A stretch of 64,000 nt of DNA. Source: Exaiptasia diaphana (Eukaryota > Cnidaria > Anthozoa > Actiniaria > Aiptasiidae). The number at the start of each line of letters is the position of its first letter. Within the stretch, counting starts at the first letter, position 1. The DNA lies in contig NW_018385002.1 in assembly GCF_001417965.1 (NCBI RefSeq), positions 699,492 to 763,491 of the forward strand, in the 5' to 3' direction. The notes beneath the pieces were generated by a model. The model searched no databases, was not told the DNA's origin, and saw only the letters and a program-made list of their open reading frames with translations. Positions 1 through 11,018 of this stretch are shown here, in pieces. The translations under genes were made by a program, and so were the position numbers.

Positions 1-592
1 GGGATTCCTTATTTTCAAGGATGGGAGGGGACTAGGGCAATGGCTGACTGTTGAAAAGCAATTTATCTGCAAATTCTGTAAGTTTTAGCCATTTTAAAGC
101 ACTAAAAGGTGGAAAAAACTTGGAAAAAACTTTCTAACTTACTTCCTTATTAGGTAAGATTACCATATATGGTCAGCAAACGTTTGGCAAACGAATGAAT
201 TTTTCTCCGAAGCAATTGTTTGATATGACGCTTTATTAAATAAAGAAAAGCAAAGTGGACAGAACATAAAAACGTTTGAGGTTTTCTTACTTCGTTATCA
301 TATCCAATATGGCAACAACCTAGTTCAAAATACTTTTTTATCCCCTACTTTCATTTAGAAAAATACAGATCTCTCGAATATAGTGTATGTATGCACATAA
401 AAGACTCTAAATAGCAAAAAACATTCGGCAAAAAAAGAAGGTTCTCAGCTTACACTTGGAAGGGACAGGAAGCCCGACAACAGGATAGGCTGCGAAGGAA
501 ACAACAAAAATGGCGATAAAATTCGATGATTCGAGTTGACACAGCGCCGAGTAATCTAGCCATGCACAAATGTTCCTTTTTTTCATTTCCAG
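1..592. other. sequence upstream of the first visible exon
   Basis: I see no convincing exon here. This stretch is probably an intron or the 5' flank of the acidic repeat-protein gene. Around 452-505 there is a short dispersed repeat containing gggacaggaagcccg, which recurs near 33168-33215. Confidence 0.5.
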
Positions 593-2625
593 CCTTCAAT
601 CCATGGGGGATATTTCAGAAATGGAAAGGTGAAGTTGAGGAATCCCTGGACACTAATAAACCCAATGAACACGCGGAACGCTTCGTAAAGGAAGTACAAG
701 ACAAAGGAATTGAACTCTTGAACAAACACCACGAACTTGGAAATGACGTCTGGCAAAACCGNCATGAAATACGTAACAAAGTTCACAAGGTAATNAAGGA
801 AGTGAAGCAACGAGGTGTACACGATTTGTTGAAGAAACATGAAAAACTTGGCAAAGAATTNTGGGAAAAACGCCACGAAATAAAAGAACGTATCAAAAAG
901 GTTTTTATCATTGCTTTTCGTCCTTTGATGGTCGCCTGTTTATTACTGTTTTACAGTGTTGATAAGGTTTCAACCCTCTTCCTCTATGTTCCTTATATTT
1001 TATCTTCGTCAGCGTAGACAGCCGTTCCTAGCTGCTCTGAGAGAGTTTGGGCCCAAAATCAATACTCCAATTTCGAGTTCTGACTTGCTCTGTGTTAGCC
1101 TCAAAACCGAGTAACATATTCTTTTGTTTCATTAATAGCGCGAGAAAACGCATGGAATTTTGTGACGAAAGACAATAAATTTGATTTGAAATCTCACACT
1201 TTTACGCTCACAATAAGGAATATTTTTCGCACAAATGAGGCTAACACAGAGCATTGGAGAATTCGAAACTGGAGTATTGGAGCGGCTAGTAACGCCTGAC
1301 TATGCAGGCTACATGATATAGACTGAGCTACAAGGTGAGCTGGTAGAGCATCGGTAGTACATATCCGAGGGTCGTGGGTTCGATTCCCAGCGAAGTCGGA
1401 AATTAATTTTCCGAATTTCTTTTTCCCGAAATAACCTCCTTCTAAGCACTATAACTTTCCTTTCTTTGTATATCATGTATCTCATAGTGCCATGCGGTCC
1501 TTACATTCACATGCAGGTTATACATCACTCTTTATAATCATTTTATACGTTATATATCTGACACATGTACAGATATGTATATCAATCCCTTTTTTGCTTA
1601 GCTATGTCTGCTCACTTCTCTACACATCCTAATGGATGGGGAGTATGCTCTTTCTTTGAATTAACCAGCGCGCGTCTTTAATTTAGGTGTGGAAAAATAT
1701 CATGACTGAAGAGCCCGAAGTCACCCCAACAGAACCTTACGAGCCCGATATCATCCCGACAGAACCCGAGGTTATCTCGGAAGAACCCGAGATTATCCCG
1801 ACAGAACCCGAGGTTATCCCGGTAGAACCCGAAATCATCTTGAAAGAACCTGACGTTAACGCGAAAGAACAAAAAATCATTCCGGAAGAACCCGAAATCG
1901 TCCTAAAAGAACCTGAAGTTGTCGATAGAGAACCTATTAACGTCTCTGAAGAGCCTGAGCCAACTGAAAGCCCCGAGGAACCCTTTGAGCCTACCGAGAG
2001 CCCCGAGGAACCCTTTGAGCCAACCGAGAGCCCCGAGGAACCCTTTGAGCCAACCGAGAGCCCCGAGGAACCCTTTGAGCCAACCGAGAGCCCCGAGGAA
2101 CCTTATGAACCAACTGACGAGCCAGAAGAACCAACTGAGAACTACGAAGAGCCATCCACCCCTGAAAAGCCTGAAGTACCAGCCACAGAATTCCCTGAGG
2201 AGGTCGAGCCCACAGAAGCTCCAGAGGTAAATAATGAGCAACCCAAAAAAGAACTTATCGTGGAACCCATTGAAGGTGATAACAATGAAGAAGAAGATGA
2301 GGAGGAGGAAGAAGGCTTCGATCCTATGGTTGACGACGTGGATGACGACAGTGATTATGACAACCAATCAAATGAGGAAGAAGTTGCACCAGTGACGAAA
2401 GAACCAATCACCGAAGAAGTTCAATCACAAGCTGATATTGCTTTCTTGCCTAAAGAATCCTGGGTAGAGTTAAAGGAAGAGGCCTCTCAACGTCGTAAAT
2501 GGCTAAGAAAACGTCAACACAAGCTGAAAAAACTCTGGAAGAAGTTTAACTCCAAGCATACCGAGAAATTGTTTAAAAAGATAAGAAAAATGGAGCGTCA
2601 TATTTCCTTAAAGAGAGAGGAATAG
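593..2625 (+). CDS. Glu/Pro-rich repeat protein, 3' two exons (5' part not found)
   Basis: Two exons are visible: 593-900 (after a TTTCATTTCCAG acceptor, ending AAAAAG|GTTTTT) and 1687-2625 (after TTTAATTTAG, stop TAG at 2623-2625). They join in phase and give about 414 residues. Exon 593-900 holds two copies of a 36-residue charged helical repeat with the shared core W..RHEI. The second exon starts with seven-residue repeats of the type IIPTEPE, then five exact or near-exact PTESPEEPFE decapeptides, then a poly-Glu/Asp stretch (about 2280-2370) and a basic Lys/Arg-rich tail rich in Trp and Leu. I do not recognise the protein. It resembles low-complexity acidic extracellular or matrix proteins of corals in composition only. 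No signal peptide can be checked because the first exon is missing. Ambiguous bases occur at 762, 795 and 861. Confidence 0.7.
1061..1278. mobile_element. MITE-like element, family A copy 1
   Basis: This element of about 218 bp has terminal inverted repeats of roughly 42 bp, starting AATACTCCAATTTCGA and including GCTCTGTGTTAGCCTCA. It lies in the intron of the acidic repeat gene. A clear second copy occurs at 32626-32847. It has no coding capacity, so it is a non-autonomous DNA element. Confidence 0.85.
1313..1540 (+). mobile_element. tRNA-derived SINE-like element, copy 1
   Basis: A tRNA-like head has an A-box-like TGAGCTGGTAGAGCA and a B box GGTTCGATTCCCA, followed by a unique body. Part of the B box and body recurs at about 4920-5215. 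The cloverleaf is not intact, so this is a SINE rather than a tRNA gene. Confidence 0.6.
1960..2109 (+). repeat. 30-bp coding minisatellite, five units
   Basis: Five tandem 30-bp units encode PTESPEEPFE (the last ends PYE). The middle copies are almost identical in DNA, which points to recent unequal exchange or slippage within the coding exon. Confidence 0.9.
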
Positions 2626-2824
2626 ACTATCTTTATATATTGCTTTTTAATGCACAATGTATAACTTGCATTATTTTCTTCTTTTGTTGCCGTTTTATAT
2701 ATTGATACTTGACGTATTTTGATTTACACTGATGTCTGTTCAACTTATTTTTGTACTATTCGTTCACTATTGCTTTTGTAACCTAGTATCCCAGTGTGAT
2801 ATTATTCAATGATGGTATTGTGGA

Positions 2825-2830
2825 AATAAA
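2825..2830 (+). promoter_or_regulatory. poly(A) signal AATAAA
   Basis: A canonical AATAAA lies about 200 bases after the stop of the acidic repeat protein and is the likely 3' end signal for that gene. Confidence 0.5.
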
Positions 2831-5800
2831 GACGTTCAACATGAGACCAAAAAGCGTTCCCTTTGGCACACTGGGTGGTGCTGATGCAAACTGAGAATTT
2901 TTCAATGTTAGAATACACACATAAAGAGACTATCCAACCTACATATCCGATCTGAACGGATCAATATGTGTACATCTTTTATTTGAACTGAATAACTTTG
3001 AACGCACTGAAAAAAAACTTCCGCACAAGTGAATTGAATTCCCGCAACTTACGATTAGTCTCACGACCATACCAAGACATTGNGAATTGACAAATTAAAA
3101 TGGGCAATGTTGAAGCCGCTCAGTACTACCCAAGAATTAACTTAATAATTCAAAGACAATCTAGCGTTCCTAGTTAATGTTGACTTTCGCCATTTTCTTG
3201 TATTCCTATGTTAATCCTCAAAAGTGCTATTAAAGACAAATCAGTTTACAGAGAAAGCAAAATAAGTCAAACAAAGATTTTATTAGATTTGTGAATGTAA
3301 ACCTTTAGTTTTAAAAGATCCAAGGTTTAATATAATATTCTATAAAACTTCAAAATGACATTGAATTGCCATTATCGGTATTTCAATTAAATGTGTTTTG
3401 GTGCACTTTGGGGTTTTCTTTCAACTCGTCGAAATTACTCGTATTATTATTGTTGTAGTTTGTCCGTCGTGGGTTGTATTTGAGAAAGTGCTGATTTAAT
3501 GAATACACGACGATATTAAGGTATTATTTGATCAAGTCAATCTTCCCGAAAAGAGTGTTTACAGCTGTTGAGACTTTGATTTCCTATCAGTGAACTTCAT
3601 TAAATTATTTGTTATTCTAGCCAAGATTAAACTCCTTTTGAAGGCCGCTGTTGAGTTGAGAGGTATTCAATATGAGACTGTGATAATCATTTGCTTTTTC
3701 CCTTTCAAAAGGAGCCGTATTTTGTAACGTTGTGTTTAATTTGTGGTCCGGAAAAATCACGTACTGTATAGAATTCAAAACGGAAAGGAAGTTGAATAGT
3801 TTTCACACATGCAATGAAATTGAGCTAGACCTATTTAATTATATGCCAAAGTTATGGATATAGAATAGGAAAAAACCTTGGAAATCAATGGTCTATCTTA
3901 TCTTAGATTTATGAGAATTCTTGAAAAATTAAACTGCTCGAAATAATTGAGATTTTCCTTTGAGCAGTAGGAAGCCCGGTTATTCCTATCAGAGTCTTCT
4001 ATAAACTATATTTTGNATTATTATATTAAGTAAGACCGCTAGGGGATTTTCCGGAAGGTAGGGTATGGTTTTTGGCCTTCGTGTCTTGAATAGAACATAC
4101 AATTGACATTCTATGTTTTCTATGTCTCATTCTTTCTATTAGACTAGTCAAAACGAAAAAAATGTCATATTGACGTCTTTGAGGGAACACTACCTGGTTT
4201 TATATCTTCATTTTACCAATTTGCTTAAATAGGGTACGGAATTTCAGGATTTTGCTCTTTTGCTCTCTTGAATAGGGTTTACAGGTGACAGCGGAACGTC
4301 CCCGTTTGAATCTGGATCAAGTCCCACCTCCTTCTCCCCTTTTATCTTAAGAGCACGCATTACTATAAGAACACAATAGCCTGAACACCAAAAATGTCTG
4401 CCAGGTCTAACTGTATTTCCAATAGCATCCTCTCTTCCCTGATGCTGTCATATGTCGATTATTATAATTGTAATAAAATTGTCCTGCTACTCCCACTACC
4501 TACTAGACAAAGAGAAGGTCAAAAACTACTTGCTGTGCATGTTGCGTCAACGCAGCGGTNCAAAACCATAACTTTGCAAAGTGGTTAAGGATAAATCAAG
4601 GAAAGAATATTTAATAGATAGACTAAAGGCTAAGGAAACTGAAATATATTTATATCACATTTTTTTGAAATCACATGATTTTTGAACTCTTAAAAACGGC
4701 CTCCTTTCCCCCGGATCTGCGCTTGCGTCGTCGTGTTTGAAGAGAACTCCTCATAAACCTCTCTTTCAGATTCTTGGCAATGTGGACGTATACTAAAAAC
4801 AGTATCAAAACTTTTATTTATATATATATATATATTTCATTTCTTATAATATCATCATTAGCTATCATTATTATTAATCATTATCATAACCCTTAGTATT
4901 ATTACTGCCATCAATTCTGATGATACTGGTGGGTTCGAAATCCCAGCAAGGTCGGAAATTGATTTTTCCAAATATATTTGACCATATTTCCACTACCAGG
5001 CACTATAGGTTCTTTTCGCTCAGAATAAAACTTTTTACTGTCTACAATAAAATTAAGACTATAAATTATTATTTACAATATGTGCAAAAAGAAAAATGTA
5101 ACGTTTTCGACTACGAAGCCATCATAAGAATATCTACTATGTCTATTTCATGTATTTCCTAGTGCTAGGCGGCCACATATTCAAATCTCATTATGATCTA
5201 AAGTTCAAGTCTAATTTGTGATATATGATGTAGTGTCGTTATAGTCGTTAGCTACTGACATCGACAAACAACTACCCAGACAAATAAAAGTTGAATGATC
5301 AACAAGAACTCTGGTCGCTATGTGGCATGGCTCTAAGTTGCCATAGCNAAATACTCCAGTTATACAAAAGTGCCGTGCAGTGCTTTTAGTGTCATCTTTC
5401 TGTCAATAACATTGAGCATTTTAATGTACGAGTCCATATGAAACTCAACAAGGCTTAGTTCCGTGTTAGTGAGGGTCTTTTTCAGTAATTTTGATATAAT
5501 ATCAGGGCGGATATTTAATGATATGAGAAGCATTTCAAGTGCGTAAGCAATACCAAGTTGAATAGAATTGTGGTTGTGTTTAGATCACAACGATTAATGA
5601 TGCTTTTGTGCAGTTATTCATAGTGGTCTGTTTGAAGTGTTCTGAATTGTCCTGTGCTTTGATCCTGTTAAAAACGTTTCCGTTTAATTGAAATAAAAGC
5701 CTTGATCATATATGTGTGTAATATAAATCAGTTTTTAAATCTGCTATTGATCCTTTTTCACTTTATTTTTTTCTTTCATTTTGCTTTGCGTTCTATCTTT

Positions 5801-6944
5801 TTTTCTACATCAATCAAGCTTCAGCCGATGTTTTCTTTTACTCAGCTTTTTGTTTTTTTTTCATCACGTTTCTAGTTCATTTTCTTTTTTTTAATGCACC
5901 TTCCTATCTCTTTATTTCTTCTTTTCCTTCAGACCTGCCGCTCTCTTTCGTATAGAGTTACGTAAAAGTTTCTACCGTTTTATATTCATGTAATTCAAGT
6001 CATTAGTTGCAGCTCAATCGTTCTTTGGTGTCACATTAAATTAAATCAGTAAGTCAAATTTACTGTTAATGCTTGTATTAGAAGTGCTAAAACCTCAATT
6101 ATACCAAATCAATATTGCATGGGATAACACGAGCCATACTCTGCATTTATACTAGGCACATAGTTAACTATGCTAAGCGTAAAGCTGAAAGCTTAACAGA
6201 AAACCCTACTTTTTTGGATACTGTTCAATATTTTTCGATTCACATGAAGGATATATACAGACACCTGTTTTTTCTTCTTTTCCGACAACTCATTTANGCG
6301 AATCTACTATATCAAATGAAATACTATATTCTCACTTTTAGGCTTTCTACTCTTTTTATTTTCTTTTATTTAAGCCGTAATGCGTTTTCTAATCAGGGTA
6401 GTAATGTATTAGACTATTGTGTTACANCTGTTTGCAGTCATAACATTCTTNTTTTTAGTCAGATCCCAAAAAATATTAATGCGGAAAAATGAGGATACAA
6501 AATTACAAANTATTGNATNCAACTCTCTTTCTGCGGTATGGGACTTTTCTCTGCACATCTACCGCTTCATTTTTTTTTATTTTGCGACGATAAGACGTTA
6601 GTACCAGAACAACATATTGTATTATACATAAAAGACTTAATTTCCTTCTCCAATCTTAAGATTAACAAAATTAAATATTCATTGCCGGCAACAAATAAAA
6701 GAAACTAAGAGAACCCACTTGACTATTATTGCACCAATGTCAATTTATATTAANACANCGTGGTTGACACTGTAGAAACAGTTCTTATGCGAGNGGCTTT
6801 CATTTTGCTCGACTGACAGACCAGAAATTGACCATATATAGAGGTGTTATATATCATATCCATGCGCAAGCTGTCATGTGACGCGAACGCGCACTTTAAA
6901 ATCTCTGTCCTTGGTAACTTATGTGATTTTGATGTCCAAGCGTC
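2831..6944. other. intergenic, repeat fragments
   Basis: No convincing exon was seen. It contains an AT-rich tract near 4820, a SINE fragment at 4920-5215, and a dispersed repeat around 4024-4330 with recurring TTGAATAGGGT-like motifs. The open frames at 6115-6601 look random. Ambiguous bases are frequent. Confidence 0.5.
4920..5215 (+). mobile_element. tRNA-derived SINE-like fragment, copy 2
   Basis: It starts at the B box (GGGTTCGAAATCCCAGCAA) and runs through a body similar to 1390-1500, including a match to the CATGTAT..C.TAGTGC.A stretch. The head is 5'-truncated, as expected for non-LTR-mobilised copies. Confidence 0.5.
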
Positions 6945-6974
6945 GTGTCGAATGAGGACCTACATTACCNCACA

Positions 6975-7988
6975 ATGTCGAATTATTACATGTTTTACGA
7001 TGGATATTTTCTCAGTCCTAATCTTCCAATGGCTATTATATACATCATATTTGGTCTATATACTGTTATAGGAAATCTATTAGTGTGTTATGTATTCATC
7101 AAGGACCCTGGTAGAGATCTAAGAAGAACTTCAAACTTTTTTGTTATCAATCTAAGCATGGCTGATATTCTTGTTGGTATAACAGTTGAGCCTATTAACG
7201 CTGCGAGTTATTGGACGAAGAATAATGAAATTCTCTTTGTATATTATGTATTTGCTTGTCTTTCTTGTATTTGTTCTATCCTGAACATCTGTGCTTTGAT
7301 GGTCGATCGTTGGATCGCGGTTAGCTTCCCGTTCAAATACAGATCCTTGGTCACGGCGAATCGCGTTCGCACGTCATGTGTCGTTATCTGGTTGGTATCC
7401 ACACATTTTGGACTCCTACCCATCATAGGATGGCGATCAGAAAGCTTCCAAGTGTACTTGTACACTTTTGGTGTTCTGACTCCAACAATTATAATGCTTT
7501 GTGCTTATTATGGACTGCGAAGAATCCTAAAAAAACAGGTTGAGAATTTGAAAAACATTGCTGATTCTAAAGAAACTGCTTTTACTAAACGAGGCGTGGA
7601 ACGAGAGAAACGCATTTCAACAACTGTCTTCATCATGCTTGTGGTATTTTTAACTGCATGGTTTCCCTTTGTTATTGTAGATTTTCTTTTAGTTTTTGGG
7701 TCNACAAGTCAGAATCCAAAAGTACGTCTTGCTAGAGACATAACATTGAGTTTAGGATTCTTTTCGTCTGGTATTAACCCTGTACTGTACGCTTGGAGAA
7801 TTCCTAATTTTAGAAGGGGATTATTAACTGTCTTTGGNATCAAACGAGGAAAGAGAATAGGTATCGCGCCTTTTCCNTTGCCGGGCGCGCAGTCGTCTTC
7901 TCTGAACTTCAGCGTTCCTGGGTTTATGTCAAGGCGAAGCGTGGAACTCGATAAAATCATTACTCGGCAAAGAATTGACGACCATTGA
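6975..7988 (+). CDS. class A (rhodopsin-like) GPCR, orphan
   Basis: A single exon encodes a complete seven-helix receptor of 337 residues from the ATG at 6975; an in-frame ATG at 6945 would add 10. Visible landmarks are GN in TM1, LSMAD in TM2, DRW in place of DRY at the end of TM3, a single Trp in TM4 (VIWLV), AWFPF in TM6, and NPVLY in TM7 followed by a basic helix-8-like stretch. The tail is short. The position equivalent to the conserved TM3 Cys (3.25) is Leu, and the very short second extracellular loop has no Cys, so the usual TM3-ECL2 disulfide is absent. This is a trait of the melanocortin/cannabinoid/lysolipid branch. It is probably a plasma-membrane receptor for a small ligand, but the ligand is unknown. 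The intronless form is usual for cnidarian receptor expansions. Confidence 0.9.
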   Translation: MSNYYMFYDGYFLSPNLPMAIIYIIFGLYTVIGNLLVCYVFIKDPGRDLRRTSNFFVINLSMADILVGITVEPINAASYWTKNNEILFVYYVFACLSCICSILNICALMVDRWIAVSFPFKYRSLVTANRVRTSCVVIWLVSTHFGLLPIIGWRSESFQVYLYTFGVLTPTIIMLCAYYGLRRILKKQVENLKNIADSKETAFTKRGVEREKRISTTVFIMLVVFLTAWFPFVIVDFLLVFGXTSQNPKVRLARDITLSLGFFSSGINPVLYAWRIPNFRRGLLTVFXIKRGKRIGIAPFXLPGAQSSSLNFSVPGFMSRRSVELDKIITRQRIDDH

Positions 7989-10019
7989 ATAATTNTTATA
8001 TTCTCATAAAATACTGCATGTACAGATAATTTTTACAGATAAATTGATTCAATTATCAAAATGAAAACAGGACGTACNATGTGTACATGACATATTTGAA
8101 TTTGATTTTAATCTGACAAACTTCGACGTGTCGACATCCCGCTCCACTCCGTGACTTTCCAAATTGCTATGGCAACTCTCACGTATGACACAAACTACAA
8201 ACAACTGCTCAAAAAAANCCATCNGAATCATCACTATAGAAGANAAATATCCCTTCACGACCACAACATTCAGACTTCTCTTGAATTAATACCACTTCAA
8301 AATTTACTAAGTACGATAAAGGGATTTATTTTAAGGGCGTTAGTTGTAACACAAAAAAGCAATTTTGTGCACAAAATGAATGATATAAAGTCAGGACTAT
8401 AAACATTGTATAAGGCATGCGTGTAACAAAGGACACACTNTTATGACGTAAATAAGTGGGAAACAAGCTTGGAACAAATAACGGAACAACATGTGGCTTG
8501 CTAAAGCTGACGGAAAAAAATAATATCACAAATATATATCACCAAAAGATTACTTTTACTAAATCCATTTTCATTGAGCTTTCTGTTATTTATTTGTTTT
8601 GAATATTGATTAAAATTTTATAAACAAAAATGTGTTTACAGTTGCTTCAATGAAATGGAAATAAAGCTAATATATTCGCCCAATTAGCGTCGCATTATGG
8701 ACAATTTCCAACATGGATTTATNACAGAATCTAATTTCTAATCTTATTTGATTTAATTACTTTTTTTGCGCAATTAAAGAAGATGTCACCATTATCACTT
8801 TTCGAATGTTAGCTTTTCTTATATAAAAGTGTTGCCCCAATCGTTCTCTTTAATATTTCAAAACCATCTTAAACTAATTCAGTTTGGTAATTCATTAATA
8901 ATTCACAAATCGTTGAATATTTCCCATGTTTTTTTCGCTTTTAAAAGTGAGATTAAGAGNGAGATTTTTTAGACAATGGCTGAAATTAGAAACAATATTC
9001 TAATGGCAAAATATAATGTTCATATCATTGTGTAGTCTCTAGTAAAGTTTACACACAATGAAATCCTTTTGAATTATCATTATAAATGTGTTAAACAAAG
9101 TGGAATTAATTTTCACGATCTCCTACTGATTATTTATAAATAAAAGTTTAACAAAAAATTAAGACTAAACTTCACGCAGCGCAATTCAATTATGGTATTT
9201 CAAATAAAAGAAAACGTAATGTACGACTGTAAGTACAAAAATGGCGGTAGTCTAGCGGTAGTACTTTGTTGAACAGATCTTCTTTCAAAAGTAATAATGT
9301 CTGTTTTGATCATTAGCTTTAGCTTGCCGCGAAAGGCTAAAATGCATTGCATTTTTTTGCAACTAAAAACATTTTTTGAAACTAAAAATTGTGCGAAGTG
9401 TGCCGGGTCTAAAAGGGAAGTTTGTGAAAGTCTACAAAATTCTTTAATTTAATGTGAGTGGAAATAGGTGAAATATGATTTATTTATATCAATGCAAAGA
9501 CGGACAAGAATTGCAGCTTCAGTTTTGTGTCAAAAATTGTAATCTGTGCATGTCCAACGATTTTAACCAGCAAGAGGCTAAAAAGCTTGTCAAGACAGAA
9601 AGACATTTTGACATCAATACTTTGTAAAGAGGTTTGCATCTATCACTTTCACAAGACTTCTCGTCAGTTTCCAAACTACTTATACAAAATGACAGCATTG
9701 TAAACAACATCATGTGAAATGGGTGTTTTTTTCGTTTGTTTTTATCAACTGAAATTTTGGTGACTGTAATTTTAGACAGGACAATATTTTTGGGATTATA
9801 GTTTTTAGTAGTACAGCTTTGTATGCAAGGAATATTGTTATTTGAATCTTTCTTTTTTACCTTCACAAACAATTTCGATAATGTTCAACCATGGTCTACT
9901 GAGTTCGTTGGTCACGATTATAGAAAATTAATGACGCTCACGTTTTACATCTCTTTGACGCACTTATTATTATATACATTATAAGCATATTTAGACACGA
10001 TTCAGTGGCGCAAAGAAAG

Positions 10020-10115
10020 TAAAAACAAGAAATAATGGAAATTAGCGGTAAACTAGTGTGAGCTGCTTCGGTGCCTTTTGTGAGACAATTGTGAAATAAG
10101 ATAAATTTTAACACC
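10020..10115 (+). repeat. fragment of the hammerhead-like repeat family
   Basis: It shares GTAAACTAGTGTGAGCTGC, a TCGGTG motif and TAACACCGTAAA, in the same order, with the reverse complement of the element at 60439-60603. It is a diverged partial copy. Confidence 0.55.
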
Positions 10116-10208
10116 GTAAACAAGAAATAAGCGCAACGGAATCAAAAACACAGAAAGGAGAAGAAGAAGGAGAAGTACAAGAGAACTCTCACAAAAAAGT
10201 TAGGGGAC

Positions 10209-10336
10209 AATTGCTCGTTTTTTATTCCCATGAGATTGAAAAGATAAAAGACCGGCGGCCATTTTGGAGAAATGAAGAATAGATACTAAAGAGAAATCGC
10301 TTGTTGAAGTTCCTCGAAGATGGCCGCTGTGACCAT
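10209..10336. mobile_element. MITE-like element, family B copy 1
   Basis: This stretch of about 128 bp is similar throughout to 48909-49037, including AAAAGATAAAAGAC, GGCCATTTTGGA and CAATAGATACTAA-type blocks. Near the ends GGCGGCCATTTTGGA and GAAGATGGCCGC are roughly inverted. It is non-coding. Confidence 0.65.
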
Positions 10337-10882
10337 AATGCTGTGACGCATAGAAGAAACGAAGAATTGTCTTGATACCTTGGCTAAAATTGAAAGATGA
10401 AATTGGAAAGAGACAGTGAACGAGATTGAGCCTACCTTTCCATAAAATACATGATCTTAATTACAATACAATGCAATAAAAAGCTACTTTTCTAAGTACT
10501 GACTCTCATTAGTATGTCAGCGTCGCTCTCCAAAATATGAAGTCTGAGTGTCTTATTATTTTTGACTTTCTAGTAATTCTTGAGGACATTTTATCAGCTG
10601 GGCGGATGTACGTTTTTTTATGAGAACTAAATGGCATGTACAAACCGTTGGACGTCACTCAAAACGTTAAGCCAGTAGAAACACTAGTTTGCTATTTAAA
10701 GATAACTTAACCAAAATATCCCCAGGCTAAATTGTTGGTTTTCAGTCGAAGTACCGGTTCAATTACGTACCTCACCTGCTTTTCGCCTTTTTTTTATCAA
10801 CTTTGATAATTATAGCGCGACTATCAATTAAGTATTAGAAGATATTTCCTGTGTTTCCATCCACTGTTAGAAAAATAGCGCT

Positions 10883-11018
10883 ATAGATCCCTTGCAGTTC
10901 ATGGGAATGCAGCTCCAACTGGAGGACAAAACAATAGATTCTAGTTCCCAAGAGGATAAAAATCTTTTGTTTTGTCCTCCAGATGAAGCTGCTTTGACGT
11001 CACATGCAAAGGGTCTAT
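10883..11018. mobile_element. foldback/MITE-like element
   Basis: Arms of about 49 bp are inverted: GGAGGACAAAACAA on the left matches TTGTTTTGTCCTCC on the right, with outer TAGATCCC and GGGTCTA ends. The total is about 135 bp, with a possible TA target duplication. Confidence 0.65.

Noticed and set aside
1313-1400. tRNA gene on the plus strand
   Set aside because: It has A and B boxes but no acceptor or anticodon pairing. A body with a second copy follows.
1903-2367. Minus-strand 154-residue hydrophobic protein
   Set aside because: It is the antisense shadow of the Glu/Pro repeat exon; repeats on one strand keep the other strand open.
6115-6601. Upstream exons of the GPCR
   Set aside because: The frames are AT-rich, overlapping and not protein-like. 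The receptor is complete in one exon.
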